Source of the DNA: Hysterangium stoloniferum
Lineage: Eukaryota; Basidiomycota; Agaricomycetes; Hysterangiales; Hysterangiaceae
DNA length: 64,000 nucleotides
NCBI GenBank assembly: GCA_015178975.1
Contig: WHVD01000117.1
Span: 62,001-126,000 of the forward strand
Direction of reading: 5' to 3'
Both the position numbers and the translations under genes were made by a program. The notes under the pieces are model-generated. The model was not told the origin of the DNA and made no database searches. It was given only the letters and a program-made list of their open reading frames with translations. Of this stretch, positions 43,345 to 56,810 are shown piece after piece (positions within the stretch are counted from its first letter, which is position 1; the number at the start of each line of letters is the position of its first letter).

Positions 43345-46300
43345 CCCGATTGTCAGCTATAAAAGTTAGCAAGGGCGGTAATAATGTCTAAGACTGGATG
43401 CTGGTGGTGAGCAGGAAAGCTAAGTGGATGTTATAAGCGTCGCATCGAGTGGCGATGCTTCTCAGAGACACCAGCTCTATTTGACATGGCCTTGAGGCTT
43501 GCTCGTAAAGCCGACGGCAAAGCGTGTGCACAGCGAGATTTCTCGGGAAGCATAGAGACAAAGCGAGTAGAATCGGGCTATGAAGATCATTTACAAGCGG
43601 TGCTGGAGCAGATCACAGCCTCAGCACTTAGAAAATGACGGCATTATATAATTACAGTGACACACTGCCACGAATAACTCTGATCAAATTTCAATATTGA
43701 CAACAATACGTATATGGTTGTAAATGATAATAGGTCTGTATCTCGAAAGCACTTGGCACCCGACCACGCAATTATATAGATGGTCATGAACAGTATATTT
43801 AAAATGAATTCGAAAAAGAGCCTTGTTAGCCAAATGAGCGCACATAATACAATTTTATTGAAGAAGTGCATCGCAGAGAGGTGGCGTACAGGTTCGAGTG
43901 GCCATCTTCTAGAAAAAATAAAATAAAATAAAAAAGAAGAAGACGAGCGCTCTCCAGTGCCACATCGATGAAGGATCAGAATTGGAAACACTCTGTCCAA
44001 ATACGGCAAAGAAAGAAAATTAACACTTCCAAGGACGTCCAGAACCAATACGCTATAAAGGATGTCTTGTATTGCCGAATCTTGAGCCATTTTTATTACA
44101 ATGTTGTTATTTACTTACAAATGCCGTTTGCATCTCCGTGGTTTTATATAGTACAGGATGACAATGCACACTAATGATCACCTCCGGCTGTTTTGGGATA
44201 AATCGTTCAGAATTTGGAAAGGGTTAAATTTCGGATCATAGAATGATTATCGCTTCGGGGATGTGGTCACATTATATTTTGTTTTCCCTCTTAAATACAC
44301 ACATCTCTTTTCGGCAATAAGTTACATAAAGCAACGAAAGGTTTTTTGCCGAACTAGCGACAAAGCGAACCATGGTGCAATAATCGATCGCCGTCTTTCT
44401 TGGATCTCCTACCGAAATGACCTTCTGTTTTACGGTTTGACTCGGACCGGCCCGGGGAATGCGCACGTCCTTTTGTGTGTGGTCCCGAGATTCTCGAGTG
44501 TTGGGAGAGGTCATGATGATTCAACCCGGCCACATACGGTCGGATATTTTTACACGTGATTTGATGAATGAAAGAGGTAATTGCGGGAAGTTACTTACGA
44601 AATGGAAGTTAATGAAGACTGATCTTAATGCGCGCCGAATCAGCGGTGTCGATTAGTCCGAAGAGCTCGATCATTGGTGGTGGTGAGGACATACTGAACG
44701 GATCATGCTTTCAGGCCATCAATTGTTCCGATTAATTGGTTCGATCAGTTTCCTGGTTCTATGCGTTAGGTGATCGAGTCTGATCGAGATTCGGCCGCAA
44801 TGCCGTTTGGTAGTTGGAAGGAGGCGCTGTGCCCCCCAAACTAGTAGAAGCACCACTATGAACTGGTAAGACTCAGCGAATGCCATCAAAAACAAGTTAC
44901 GTATATCCCCCTCAATCAAGTACCAGTAAGGCCTTCTTCTTCGAAGTCGCCTGTGTTGAGGGCTATACATATGATGGCATTCGCCAACCAACGGCGAAGA
45001 AGCATTAGCAGTTTCACCCTAGAAGCATTATGAAGTCGCGTTAGCGAATTTCATTAGACCTCGCATTTAACACATACTACGTTGAGGTGCGATTACGTCA
45101 ACGTGTAGACAACATCCACTTAGTTAAGTACAAGCCGTGATCACACAACTCACCCCCAAAGTCACCATATACACTGGTTTTATTCATGAAAGGACCTCGG
45201 TACTTCCTATCAAAACTAGCTCAGTCGCACGAAGGGTGTAAACGACTGGTGTCTATTATGTACCTATCTAATACAAAGTGAGTAACAGACATGGGACAAT
45301 AACTTGATAATTAACATACCTCTGCACGAAGAGGGAAAAGAAGACAAACAGAACCAAACAAGACGGATCTCATGCAGGCGCTTATGTATTGATGTGATGG
45401 TGAGACCTGCTGAGTTCGCACTAACATATACTCTTATTTTTAAACACTTCCTACCCACAATATTAATGCCATAAAGTAATAGGCCTTGCAAACTTTTGAA
45501 GATGCTATGATGGCTTACCTTGGACAGTGGACTTGGCATGCGAGTCTATCAACGGCCGTTTGAGAAGTCGAGCACTTGTCTATTTCTTAAACTTTCAATT
45601 TGATTACTGTAACAATCTCCTCTTCAATATTCTCTCAACGTCTTACCTCTATGTTTTAGTGTTAACAGTTCTGATTCGACAGCTCATCCCAGTTACCTTC
45701 GAGGCTTATGTGAACATATAATATCACGTATGAGATAAAAAGGCATGTCTATGTCGCTGTCCAATGGAACTTAGGCTGCCTTTCCAGTGCTGGCGAAAGC
45801 GCTGTTGAAGGTGTCCGGCGATCCCGAGTGCTGGATGCCCGGAATATAATTGGCCTTGGCCAATGGATGCTCCAGCGCAACAGGCGATTTAGTCATTGCA
45901 GAGCAGTTGTTGGCATGAAATTCGCATTTTGCTTCCGGTATGAATTGCTATTTCTTAGACGAATGCATATCTCACATTTTTCTTTAGACATCGGACTCGT
46001 CTCTTGGGACAAGTGTATCCCAAACCCAGAATTGTTCGAGGAAGTCATTGTCATGCGTCTCGATCTCGATCCGCGCTCAGAACTTGATGCCACCTAATTG
46101 CAACATCTGCCAGACCTCTCTATTCGGGTAATGGTGAAGAAATAGTCACAATCTGTCTGGTATAACGAGCAGACCATTCGACCAGTAGAAGGCAGTAATT
46201 GAAAGGCAAATCATGGATCAAGGAAGTGCCTATGCTCCATTGATGCGTCGATACAATAAGATGATACACTACTCTTTTTCTTGGATGAAAAGAGGAACGC

Positions 46301-49300
46301 GGAAAAGAAGGCGTTGAGCGGGAATCGAGCCTTGGGGTGCGAGGGTACGCTTATCATGTTTCTGTCGATATTTTACATATACTTATGAGCTATAAAAGGA
46401 TCGGGTAATAGCACGAGTATCAAATCTGAGGGACAACAATGAAGTTTTTAGCTGAATCGAGAGGATTTTGTCAAGGAGCCCAATGGGCTTCTGGGGGTTT
46501 CCTGAACTTCTAGCACGTCATTTGTAACCACCTCCGCCCTACTCTCCAATATGAACTCGATCACTTGCTGGCTCTTGTTATATTTTTGATGTCGCCGTCC
46601 AATAAGCGGAGCAAACGCTTTTGCAGCAGCAACATTTGGTCTCATCCGTCTTCGAACGCTTCTAGTACTACCTTTCACGCTGTTTTGGTATCACGTAGAA
46701 GAGCACATTGCATGCCCAACCTTTTTGAGCGGCAAGTCCTACGCGTCTAGACCTGGTGAAATCCGACGTTGGTTGAATACCAAGCGATGGACAGTTGCAA
46801 AGAATGACACCAATTTTGGGCCCAGTTTCTTCTCTGAAACAGTAGGATGACGGTCAATGGCACATTATAATGCGGATGCGGATGGTCTAACGGCTATTGG
46901 ATTGCTCACAAACACAGTAGCACTCTCGCGTTTGGCTGCGGCTTGTCTTGAGATTTACACAGCACACGTTAGTTCTACTCTCCAATGTATTCTTAATGGT
47001 TTGCTAACCGTTTATGCTATAGTGGTAGTCTGTCTTATTCGACAGCCGCGACCGATTAGGCGAACAGTGCAACCGGTTTAAGCCAAGTGCAGTAACACCG
47101 AACTCCTGCCCCATTAAAAAGCTTCTATCTTCCACGAACTCTTCCAATATCACCTACACCTGAATGCCTTACGTATATGTATCAATATCGAATGCAGGAC
47201 AAGCCAGTCTTCTGATCCCCGAGTGACGCTAGGCGACGTGGGAGACATGGAAGCATCGGGATGGTCCTTGATTGAGACGACACGAAACGGGAGAATGGAT
47301 GTTGAACGTTGACGCATGATCTATTGAGAAGACGAATGCTCTGCCAAGGTATTCGGGTTTGGACGATGTATGCGCACATTAGCCATTAGCGCCCTCGGCT
47401 TACTCGTCGCTAGGGCTTGGGACCTGTGCTGAGCCTTGCATATCAAGTCGTGTGAGTTTTTATGCATCAATTGACCATCTACGTCTTGCTTATCGTTTCA
47501 ATCTTAATAGCTTTGATGGATAATCCATCTGTTTTTCCTTGAAGGTGAGGAGAGCTCGGGACTTTCAATGCAGCATGGGATGTGTTTCTGTCGTCCTTCA
47601 AGAGCTCCTTCCCTCTACGAACACTTGGCATCACGTACCAGGTTGTCAAATGTCTCTAATATGCTGTCGAGCGTGACTCAGGTGGCTCCTGTGGACCTGT
47701 TGCAGACCTATTGAATGCGCGGTCGATTGAATTGTGCGGAGGCGAACGGCATGGAGGACACATTCATGGTTGTGCTATGCAAGTTACCTAGTGTCAGTCC
47801 TGTACCGTAACACTCTGAAGGTCTTGCTCATCGTGTACCATTTAGGTGCAGTTTCCACAGCCGAAAGTAATCCCACCGGGTTTGTTGTAATAATAACCGA
47901 CTTCGTACACCCTCAAGAGCTTCTACTTTCAACCCGTTTTTGGAATCACGAACATGGACGACAAATATACCTGTGCCGCTGTTAGCGATAAACTCATTCC
48001 ACTCTCATCGACCTAGTTAATGCGTTATTGGATAAATCCCGCTCAGTAGTGGGTGGCAAATAGAACCTGGAGCAACATTGAAATATTGGCCGCTGTCGAC
48101 GCGATAGATGGTGATGCACGCTGAAGTTGCCCAGATGCGTAAAGATGTGCTGTACAGCAGCATTCCGAGGGTCACCCGAGACTTATTCTGGGCTTTATAG
48201 GATAAGTTATGGTCATGCCAGTGCGTCCGTCCTCCATTGTCTCTCGTGTGTCCTGTTCATCACTCTATGTCAGCTTTAGTGATAACCAACAGTCCTTTCG
48301 GTTTGACTGCAGTGATAGCTCAGTCTTGTCGCCCGGCAGAGCGTTCACGAGAACTTTCTGGCATCATTGGCGACACAAGCCAGCGTATGTCTTGTTCTGA
48401 GGCACAACACACCCTTTTGGTCCAAACCTGAGTGCAGCCTTGGTTAGGTCTCACGCAGAGGCGAACATCTTAGCAAGATTTGGATCCAGTTGCCTGGTAG
48501 GTACGATGGCGTGATGGGGATGGTAAGCGCAGTGTGGGTGAAGACTATGGCGGTGGGGATGCTCATTAATGGTTTGTCCCATTATTCGTTGTCAACATCA
48601 AATATCACTCGCAATCAGATGTGCAGCTTTCGCTGTGGCAAAATGTCTCCGAGTAAAATGTAGGTGTACATTCTGCAGGTAGTAAAGACGAGCGTATTCA
48701 GCAACGACTGGGCGTGGTGAGATGGTAACCGAATGCGAGGGGTGTACGCTGAGAACTGGTGCCAATAGCCGTGGTATGTAATAAACATTTTTCCTTCCTT
48801 TCTCTCCGAGCTGTTCGAGATGGTGTTATGAGTGTGAACAATACACCCAAAATTCAAAGAATATGGCCAGTTGATCGGAATTATGTAAAGTCTTGATCCG
48901 TGGGCGTTAATGCAGATCTGATTGCTCGATTTCTTCATGATTTATTTTCATACAAATAGTTGTGCTTCCCGCGTGACGGACACTTTGTAGTGGGGTGGCG
49001 AGGAGCTTTCGCCGGGGTTCAGTAACTGTGATAGACCAAGTGTGGATTTGGAAGATGCGGGATGACGCATAAAAATACACCCGTTGGGTGTATTGATAGT
49101 AAAATTTACATAGAGATCTTGATTTCGTGAAATGGCAAGCGTCCTCGAGGCATCAATGTTGTTGTTTATCCACGTAGGCTCTTGTAGGTGAAGTTGTGAC
49201 CTCCACCACACAGATCTCGAGACTATTATCCTTGCTCATTCGACATCCTGTCTTCCCACAATAAAAAAACTTCAAGCAGCTCGGCTGCACACCCTTCGAC

Positions 49301-49302
49301 AA
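43345..49302. other. No gene I can support
   Basis: About 6 kb with only short frames. None has a recognisable motif, and neighbouring frames do not join across good splice sites into a family I know. Possible protein-like pieces are 45828-46097 (plus), 46678-46448 (minus, basic) and 49211-48948 (minus, ending SVTREAQLFV). It may hold decayed genes or non-coding transcription units. Confidence 0.45.
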
Positions 49303-49896
49303 ATGCTAATTCAGCTTGCACATCACGTGGGCCATCGACGGGGGGCAACCCAGCTCCACCCTCTTCAAGTAGGACCACGAAGCAGACTGGTGTGGTCTGT
49401 CAGGGACAAAAGGCACCGGTATCGGGAACACCTCGAGCTAAATCTGCGAAAGGACCCAGAATCCTCTAGGCTCGGGGAGATCATTGCACAGATCCCGGGG
49501 AGTATACGGGTCAATGCGATAGGGGAGAGGGGATACGGCAAACAAATCGAGCAGAGGGTGTCCGCGATGGGGGACTTGACTTCCTTCAGATCTATGACGG
49601 AAGAAGATGGCCCAGTTTCAAGCTCTCTCGGACGGGCGGGACTGGACATGCATTCAGCAATATTTGTTTCGGTCTTGACAACCATTGATCACCCTGTAGA
49701 AGTTGAGCGATTTGCTAGCTGGACTTTTTCTGGTGAAGGTATGATCGTTCGCACGCACGCGCACCCCCTTGCTTTACTAAGAGTGGCCGCTGTACCTCAG
49801 GCTCCTTCAAATATCGCACTGCATGCTCGATCGTCTTGCAAACCCTCTTGGGTTATGGACCTTGGTCGCGGTCAAAAATTCTGGGAATGGATGTAA
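49303..49896 (+). CDS. Hypothetical open frame, uncertain
   Basis: 197 codons open, with mixed composition (RVNAIGERGYGKQIEQRVS, SMTEEDGPVSSSLGRAG) and no motif I recognise. The opposite strand is also open for 106 codons (49685-49365), so coding strand and coding status are both unsure. The last 60 codons lie inside the tandem duplication starting at 49707, which shows that the frame end is not an old gene end. The start is the first available codon only. Confidence 0.25.
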   Translation: MLIQLAHHVGHRRGATQLHPLQVGPRSRLVWSVRDKRHRYREHLELNLRKDPESSRLGEIIAQIPGSIRVNAIGERGYGKQIEQRVSAMGDLTSFRSMTEEDGPVSSSLGRAGLDMHSAIFVSVLTTIDHPVEVERFASWTFSGEGMIVRTHAHPLALLRVAAVPQAPSNIALHARSSCKPSWVMDLGRGQKFWEWM

Positions 49897-50902
49897 GTAC
49901 AGACGTGGCACTGACATAGAGGTCAGTCGTGTTGAACTTACATGTGCTGCATCATAATATCTAACGGATAACTTAGGGGGGGAACATCTCGGAATACCAA
50001 TCCGCAAGTGTTTTGAGGTCCATTAATTCAGTTTTAAGGAGTCGAGACGTGGTTATCTGCAAATTGTAACACAGGCAGTGTTAGGAGGTATTGATTATGA
50101 TTAGATAAGGCAGTTACGCATGCCGCACACAACTGTACTTAATCGTTGGAAAGAGAGGGCAGAATAGGCCTGTTTGTAATCACATAGATCCCATGACCCA
50201 CTTTTGTCCTGTTGTTTCGGCGCAGATCTGGTAATCCAATCTGGTAAGTCCAGTCCTGTTCATTCAACCTATAGTAACAAGATATTATCATTCAAATAGA
50301 AAAGCACGAAGCGTCGCAACTAACAAATGGTATTCCAAGAACAACTCGGACACTCACACCCATTGGATTGCGACCCTCTTCGACCTCGTATGCATGGCTA
50401 GTGTATTATGGGGATTTGGATGGAGGTGGTGGGCTCAGGGACAGCTTCCTCAGGGACGTCCAGCCGAGAAGACTCTAGCGATGGATACAAGCGCTGTACA
50501 ATTTCTTCTCACGAATGAACCTATGGGGAGGAAGCATCAACAATTTCGAAGAGGTTAAGGGAGATTGTCAATCGCAAGGAATTGACTTAGTGATAGGCGA
50601 TGCGGACCGAGGGACGGCTCACATCAGCGGCCCGAGTACTACAAAGAGAGAGTAAGAATCAACTATCAAGGATTGAGGTGTCTAAAGGGGGAACGGAAAT
50701 ACAAACACATTACGTTGTAAGGGATGGTAGCCATCTAAGAACCATGAACTGATATTCTGAACAAAATATTTCCAAGTTTCGGGCGATGGAGGTACTGTGA
50801 TGGGAACGAGTTATCAACTGAGGGTTCTATTATAAATCCTCTATGATGTACGTTTGAGCACCGATAAAGCATCACTCACTTTACAAATTGAGTGCAGTTT
50901 TT

Positions 50903-51131
50903 AGCCGAGAAAGGTGTACCCGCGAGGAGGTCTAATACTTCTGCGACGCCATACCACAAGTCCGAAAAAATTCCCAAGGCGGGTGATAATTTTTATAAGA
51001 AGTTCGATACTTCTGTAAGGCTGGATAGATCACACTTGGGATCCTATGTAGAGGATCGCGGTCTGAGGGGAGAAAACATCATAAAGTATTATAATGATAA
51101 ACCAAAAAAAGGTCCCGTGAGGCGATGGTAG
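50903..51131 (+). other. Protein-like fragment conserved in both tandem units
   Basis: Reads FLAEKGVPARRSNTSATPYH, then KSEKIPKAGDNFYKKFDTSV, RLDRSHLGSYVEDRGLRGEN, and ends GPVRRW. The copy at 53892-54079 keeps most residues but shifts frame near the end. I do not recognise the family. No start or partner exon is certain, although an upstream piece (THWIATLFDLVCMASVLWGF with a Trp-rich end, near 50350 and 53330) is also kept in both units and looks like a membrane helix. Confidence 0.3.
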
Positions 51132-52155
51132 CTCCTGGGGATATGTCTCGTTTCTCTACTGACAAATCAGCAATCGGGTTAAATCCAATCCTGGACGTGT
51201 TTATTCTTGAGTACGATTATGCATGCCACAAGGGGTTTTGGTGTGTATCCAGATCTCTGACAAGTTCCGTTCCACACTGCCTGCGGGAAAATTGGCAGGT
51301 GTGCGTAAATGTTTCTTCTTTGTGGATTCTGTTTGGTGAACTTCCTGGCATGAGCCAGTCGATATACAATGGAGCCAAGGAGAGTGGCCAGGCTACACTG
51401 TCCCGACCTATAGCCCAGGTTTACAAACAAACAAACAAGATAAGCCAAAAATACATTGGAGTTAGTGTCATCACGCCAATAATAATAATATAAATAACTC
51501 ACTCCGACATTAGAGGTTAATGAGATTACAAGTACAAATACATACAAATATATGTCCAGATGCACATCAGTTATGGCGGATAAGTGGAACTCACACAAGA
51601 TAGATCCAGTATGCCCTAAAGAACTGTGAGTTGTGTGTACCGAAGTAGGAATGAACATGACAGTTCAGGAGATACAAACCCAACCAATTATATATTTCCT
51701 CAACCAACTTAAAATGGGCTGAGGCTAATAATTAGGGTTTACATCCTTAACTGAACTTGGTAAGGACCCAATGGTTTGAGGTTTATGTATTCTTAACTGA
51801 TTTTAATTAAGTTAGTTATAGATCCACTAATCCTGCAGATCTGAGGCCTTTTCTGGTGAGTCATAATCACATACTGGGTATACTCAACATCTACAAAGGG
51901 TCCTTTTACTTATTAAATTCGGACTTGTTTCTAAAGACTGGAACAAGTTGAGAGACACATCTTAAATAGATGATTACTCACAGATCCGGAAGGATATTAT
52001 TTGGAATAGTGGGACTATAACTTGCACCCTGGAAGCCATAAGTAATGAGCATCTAATGGATATGTTAGCAAAGGGCTCAAATGGGTTACTGGACATTCAG
52101 AGATCACCTACCAGCATAGGTATGATATCTAACAATACTGAGTGTTAGCAGTATA

Positions 52156-52680
52156 CAGTACAGATAGGACACTTCTGTGCCAAGTAGGAGTCATTGGTGG
52201 GAGAGTGGCATAGCACTGGGAAATTTGACCTACTTAGGGTATGTTTGGTACAAAGACAAATGTGTGACAGCATTAGTAAACTTCTGCCAAATATTTTTAT
52301 GACAATGACTGTTTGGAGATTCCTTTCCATGGCAGGATACAATTCCATGGTTTCCACACCAGTTACAGCCAAATAATCAAGAGTGTACTCCAGGAGGATA
52401 ACTACAAGTCCTATGCCAGGAACCCACAGCCTTTTCTCTCAGCGAAGAACTGGAAAGCCTGACTGACTTTTACTCAGAAACATGAAGACTGCACTGTAGA
52501 GGACTGGACAAGTCTCATTTGATCAGATGGATGCAAATACTGCTGGAAGAAGCCTGGAGAAATTTTGAAGATAGGGAGGTGGAGGCAATTGTAAAGTTTG
52601 GAGGAGGTTGTATCATGGTCTGGGGGTATGTGAGGTGGCCTGGAGTCCTTTCTGAGGTTGAGAAGAAGATGGATGCCAAG
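52156..52680 (+). pseudogene. Tc1/mariner transposase relic 1 (truncated)
   Basis: Starts at a TA followed by cagtacagataggacac, similar to the left end of relic 2. Contains KFGGGCIMVWGYVRWPGVLSE (Tc1 family: GGGSVMVWGC) before it stops at the duplication joint. The left part is full of stops. Confidence 0.7.
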
Positions 52681-52684
52681 TTCC

Positions 52685-55520
52685 GCGATTTGCTAGCTGG
52701 ACTTTTTCTTGTAAAGGTACAATCGTTCACACGCACGCGCACCCTCTTGCTTTAGTAAGAGTGGCCGCTGTGCCTCAGGCTCATGCTCAATCGTCTTGCA
52801 AACCCTCTTGGGTTATGGACCTTGGTCGCGGTCAAAAATTCTGGGAATAGATGTAAGTACAGACGTAGGCACTGACATAGGGGTCAGTCGTGTTGAACTT
52901 ACATGTGCTACATCATAATATCTAACGGATAGCTTGGGGGGGGGGGAATACCAATCCGCAAGTGTTTTGAGGTCCATTAACTCAGTTTCAAAGAGTCGAG
53001 ACGTGGTTATCTGCAAATTGTAACACAGGCAGTGTTAGGAGATATTGATTACGATTAGATAAGGCAGTTACACACGACCGGGAATGCTGCTCACAACTGT
53101 ACTTGACTGTTGGAAAGACAGGGCGGAATAGGTCTGTTTGTAATCACATAGAGTCAATTTATCCCATGACTCACTTTTGTCCCGTTGTTTCGGCGGAGAT
53201 GTGGTAATTTAATTTGGTAAGTCCAGTCCTGTGTTCATTCAACCTATAGTAACAAGATATTATCATTCAAATAGAAAAGCACGAAGCGTCGCAACTAACA
53301 AATGGTATTCCAAGAACAAATCGGATACTCACACCCATTGGATTGCGACCCTCTTCGACCTCGTATGCATGGCTAGTGTATTATGGGGATTTGGATGGTG
53401 GTGGTGGGCTCAGGGACAGGGTGCGGGCGCATAACTGCTTATGCTTCCTCAGAGACGTCGAGCCGAGAAGATTCTGGTGATGGATACAAGTGCTAAATAA
53501 TTTCTTCTCACGAATGAACTTCATGGGGAAGTATCAACAGTTTCGAAGGGGTTAAGGAAGATTGTCGGTCGCAAGGAGTTGACTTAGTGCTAGGCAATGT
53601 GGGCCCAGAGACGGCCCACATCAGCGGCCCGAATACTAGAAAGAGAGAGTAAGAATCAATTATCAAGGATTGAGGTGTCTAACGGGGCAATGGAGATACA
53701 AACACATTGATTTGTAAGGGATGATAACCATCTAAGAATCATGAGTTGATATTCTGAACAAAATATTTCCAAGTTTCGGGCGATGGAGGTGCTGTGATGG
53801 GAACGAGTTATCAACTGAGGGTTCTATCATAAATCCTATATGATGCAAATTTGAGCCCCGATAAAGCATCACTCACGTTAAAGATTGAGTGCATTTTTAG
53901 CCGAGAAAGGTGTACCCGGGAGGCAGGTCAATACTTCTGCGACGCCATACCAAAAGTCCGAAAAAATTCCCAAGGCGAATGATAAATTTTATAAGGAGTT
54001 CGATACTTCTGTAAGGCTGGATAGATCACACTTGGGATATTATGTAGAGGATCGCGGTCTGAGGGGGGAGAAAGCATCATAAAGGATTATAATGATAAAC
54101 CAGAAATTGGTCCCGTGAGGTGATGGTAACTCCTGGGGATGTGTCTCGCTTTCTTATTGACAAATCTGCAATCGGGTTAAATCCAATCCTGGACGTGTTT
54201 ATTCTTGAGTACGATTATGCATGCCATTTTGGTGTGTATCCAGATCTCTGACAAGTTCCGTTCCACACTGCCTGCGGGAAAATTGGCAGGTGTGCGAAAA
54301 TGTTTCGTCTTTGTGGATTCTGTTTTTTGAACTTCCTGGCATGAGCCAGTCGATATACAATGGAGCCAAGGAGGGTGGCCAGGCTACACTGTCCTGACTT
54401 ATAGCTAAAGTTTCACAAACAAACAAAGAAGATAGGCCAAAAATACATTGGAATTAGTGTCATCACGCCAATAATAATAATATAAATAACTCACTCCGAC
54501 ATTAGAGGTTAATGGGATTACCAGTACAAATACATACAAATACATCTTCAGCTGCACATCAGTTATTTCAAACAAGTAGACCTCACACAAGATGGATCCA
54601 CAGTATGCCCTAAAGAACTTGTGAGTTGTGTGTACCGAAGTAGGAATGAACATGACAATTCAAGGCCAAGTGTGTGATGATTATGACTCACCGGAAAAGG
54701 CTTCAGATCTGCAAGATCAGTGAATCTATAACCACTCAACCTCTACAAAGGATCTTTTAATTTGTTAAATCCAGACTTGTTTTTGGAGACTGGAACAAGT
54801 TGAGAGACACATCTTAAATAGATGATTACTTACAGATCTGGAAGGATATTATTTGGAATGGTGGGACTATAACTTGCACCCTGGAAGCCATAGGTAATGA
54901 CCTAATAGATATGTTAGCAAAGGGCTCAAATGGGTTACTGAGATCACCTACCAGCATAGGTATGATATCTAACAATACTGAGTGCTAGCAGTATACAGTA
55001 AAGATAGGACACTTCTGTGCCAAGTAGGAGTCATTGGTGGGAGAGTGGCATAGCACTGGGAAATTTGACCTACTTAGGGTATGTTTGGTACAGAGACAAA
55101 TGTGTGACAACATTAGTAAACTTCTACCAAATTCATTTATGATAATGACTGTTTGGAGATTTATTTCCATGACAGGATACAAGTCCATTGTTTCCACACC
55201 AGTTACAACCAAATACTCAAGAATGTACTCCAGGAGGATAATTACAAGTCCTATGCCAGGAACAAATGGCCTTTTCTCTCAGCAAAGAACTGAAAAGCCT
55301 GACTGACCTTTATTCAGAAACATGAAGACTGCACTGTGGAGGACTGGACAAGTCTCATTTGATCAGATGGGTGCAAATGCTGTTAGAAGAAGCCTGGAGA
55401 AATATTTGAAGATATGGAGGTGGAGACAATTGTAAAGTTTGGAGGAGGTTGTATCATGGTCTGGGGGTATGTGAGGTGGCCTGGGGTCCTTTCTGAGATT
55501 GAGAGGAAAATGGATGCCAA
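52685..55520 (+). repeat. Tandem duplication, unit 2
   Basis: 2836 bp copy of 49707-52680. It is shorter because of local indels, and about 55 bp (54678-54732) is inverted relative to unit 1. The adjoining transposase continues past the repeat end. Confidence 0.85.
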
Positions 55521-56103
55521 TAATCATCAGTATTTTGGAAGGAGGGCTAAATGCTTAGAGATTGGGAGTTCCTTGAGAAGGGTGGGGAGGGTAATATTCT
55601 AGCAAGGCAATGACCTCCCAACATACCTCTAAAGTTGCTCAAAAATGCTTCAAAAACCAGGAAATCACTATTTTTGAGTGTCCTGCACAATCCCCTGACC
55701 TTCATCCAATTGAGCACCTTTGTACCCCCCTGAAATGTATACAAGGTGTTGGAATTGGATGGTTGGCAATTGTGGGACAGGGCAGCAATTGAATAGGAGA
55801 GTATCACTACAGTGGAGGCTTGTCAGAGACTTATAGAAGTATACCTATGTGACTCCAAACTGTGACAAGTCACTGTATCATATGTGATAATATAATGGTA
55901 AAAAAACTGCCCCAATCCACCATCAATTCCACAAATTCATATCTCCAAATATCCTCATTGGATGTCTATAAGTAGAAGCTCTCATTATCAGATCCTAAGG
56001 ACAATTGTATCCACCAGCCCATCATTTGGATTTCACTAAATGATTTCCTATGTAATTATTTTTAAAAAGGTATGAAATACTTGGACAGTTTTTTGGATCA
56101 CTG
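54996..56103 (+). pseudogene. Tc1/mariner element relic 2
   Basis: The right end reads ttggacagttttttggatc then actg, flanked by TA (56104). The left end starts after TA at 54994 with a weak copy of the same inverted repeat, giving about 1.1 kb. Transposase pieces: FIQKHEDCTVEDWTSLI then a stop where the family has WSD (TGG to TGA), GGGCIMVWGYVRWPGVLSE, and HTSKVAQKCFK...CPAQSPDLHPIEHL, the region of the last catalytic acidic residue. Frameshifts and stops show it is dead. Confidence 0.8.
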
Positions 56104-56289
56104 TATTGTAAGCAACCATTAGCAGACTGAGTGCCAGAAACAGATAGCTATGCAAACCTTTGATATCATATATATGTAAAGTGGAGAACTGGGTGCCTAG
56201 AATTGCCAAAGAGTATGACACAGACAAGAACAGCCTACCAAGTAGCCATCCTAAGTGGTTGTCATCAACTGACTAGCATGTCATATAAG

Positions 56290-56810
56290 GGAGATATTCA
56301 TAAGTTCTATGCTGAGAAAATGCCCTTTCTCTCAGCTAGATACTACTAGAAGGTCCCATTGGTTTTTGCTCAAAAACATGAAAACTGGACTGTGGAGGAC
56401 TGAAAGAAGTTCCATCTGATCCTAGATGACCAAAAGCTAGCAGGTTTGGAACAGATAGGCACAAGTATTGCTGATGCTGAAAGAAGCAAAGAGAACAGCT
56501 CAAAGATAGGAAAGTCAATGCAGCCATAATTTTCAGGAGGTATAGACAATAAGGTCTGGGGAACATATATAGAATAAAGCTGAGATTGTTTCTGGGATTG
56601 AGGGAAAGGTGGATGTTTGACAGTGCAATAGTATTTTTACTGAGGGGATCATTGGAGGGTGCTTAGAAAATTAAAGTTCCAAATGGGAATTACCATCACA
56701 CCTTCAAACTTGGCAAAGTGGTTTGAAGACCAGGAAATTACTATTTTGGAGTGGTTTGCACAGTCTCCTGATCTCAATCAATTGAACACTTTTGGATTCT
56801 CTTGAAATAC
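56290..56810 (+). pseudogene. Tc1/mariner transposase relic 3
   Basis: Fragments in the same order as relic 2: AEKMPFLSARYY, FAQKHENWTVED, then LAKWFEDQEITILEWFAQSP and DLNQLNTFGFS. Strongly decayed with many stops. Confidence 0.65.

Larger units (their letters stand above)
49707..52680 (+). repeat. Tandem duplication, unit 1
   Basis: 2974 bp, similar throughout to 52685-55520. Both start gcgatttgctagctggac and both end in a Tc1/mariner transposase at the same codon (tggatgccaa). Here the transposase is cut and the next unit starts. Confidence 0.85.

Noticed and set aside
49365-49685. Minus-strand 106-codon frame
   Set aside because: Overlaps a longer plus-strand frame. Neither has a motif, so I list only one, at low confidence.
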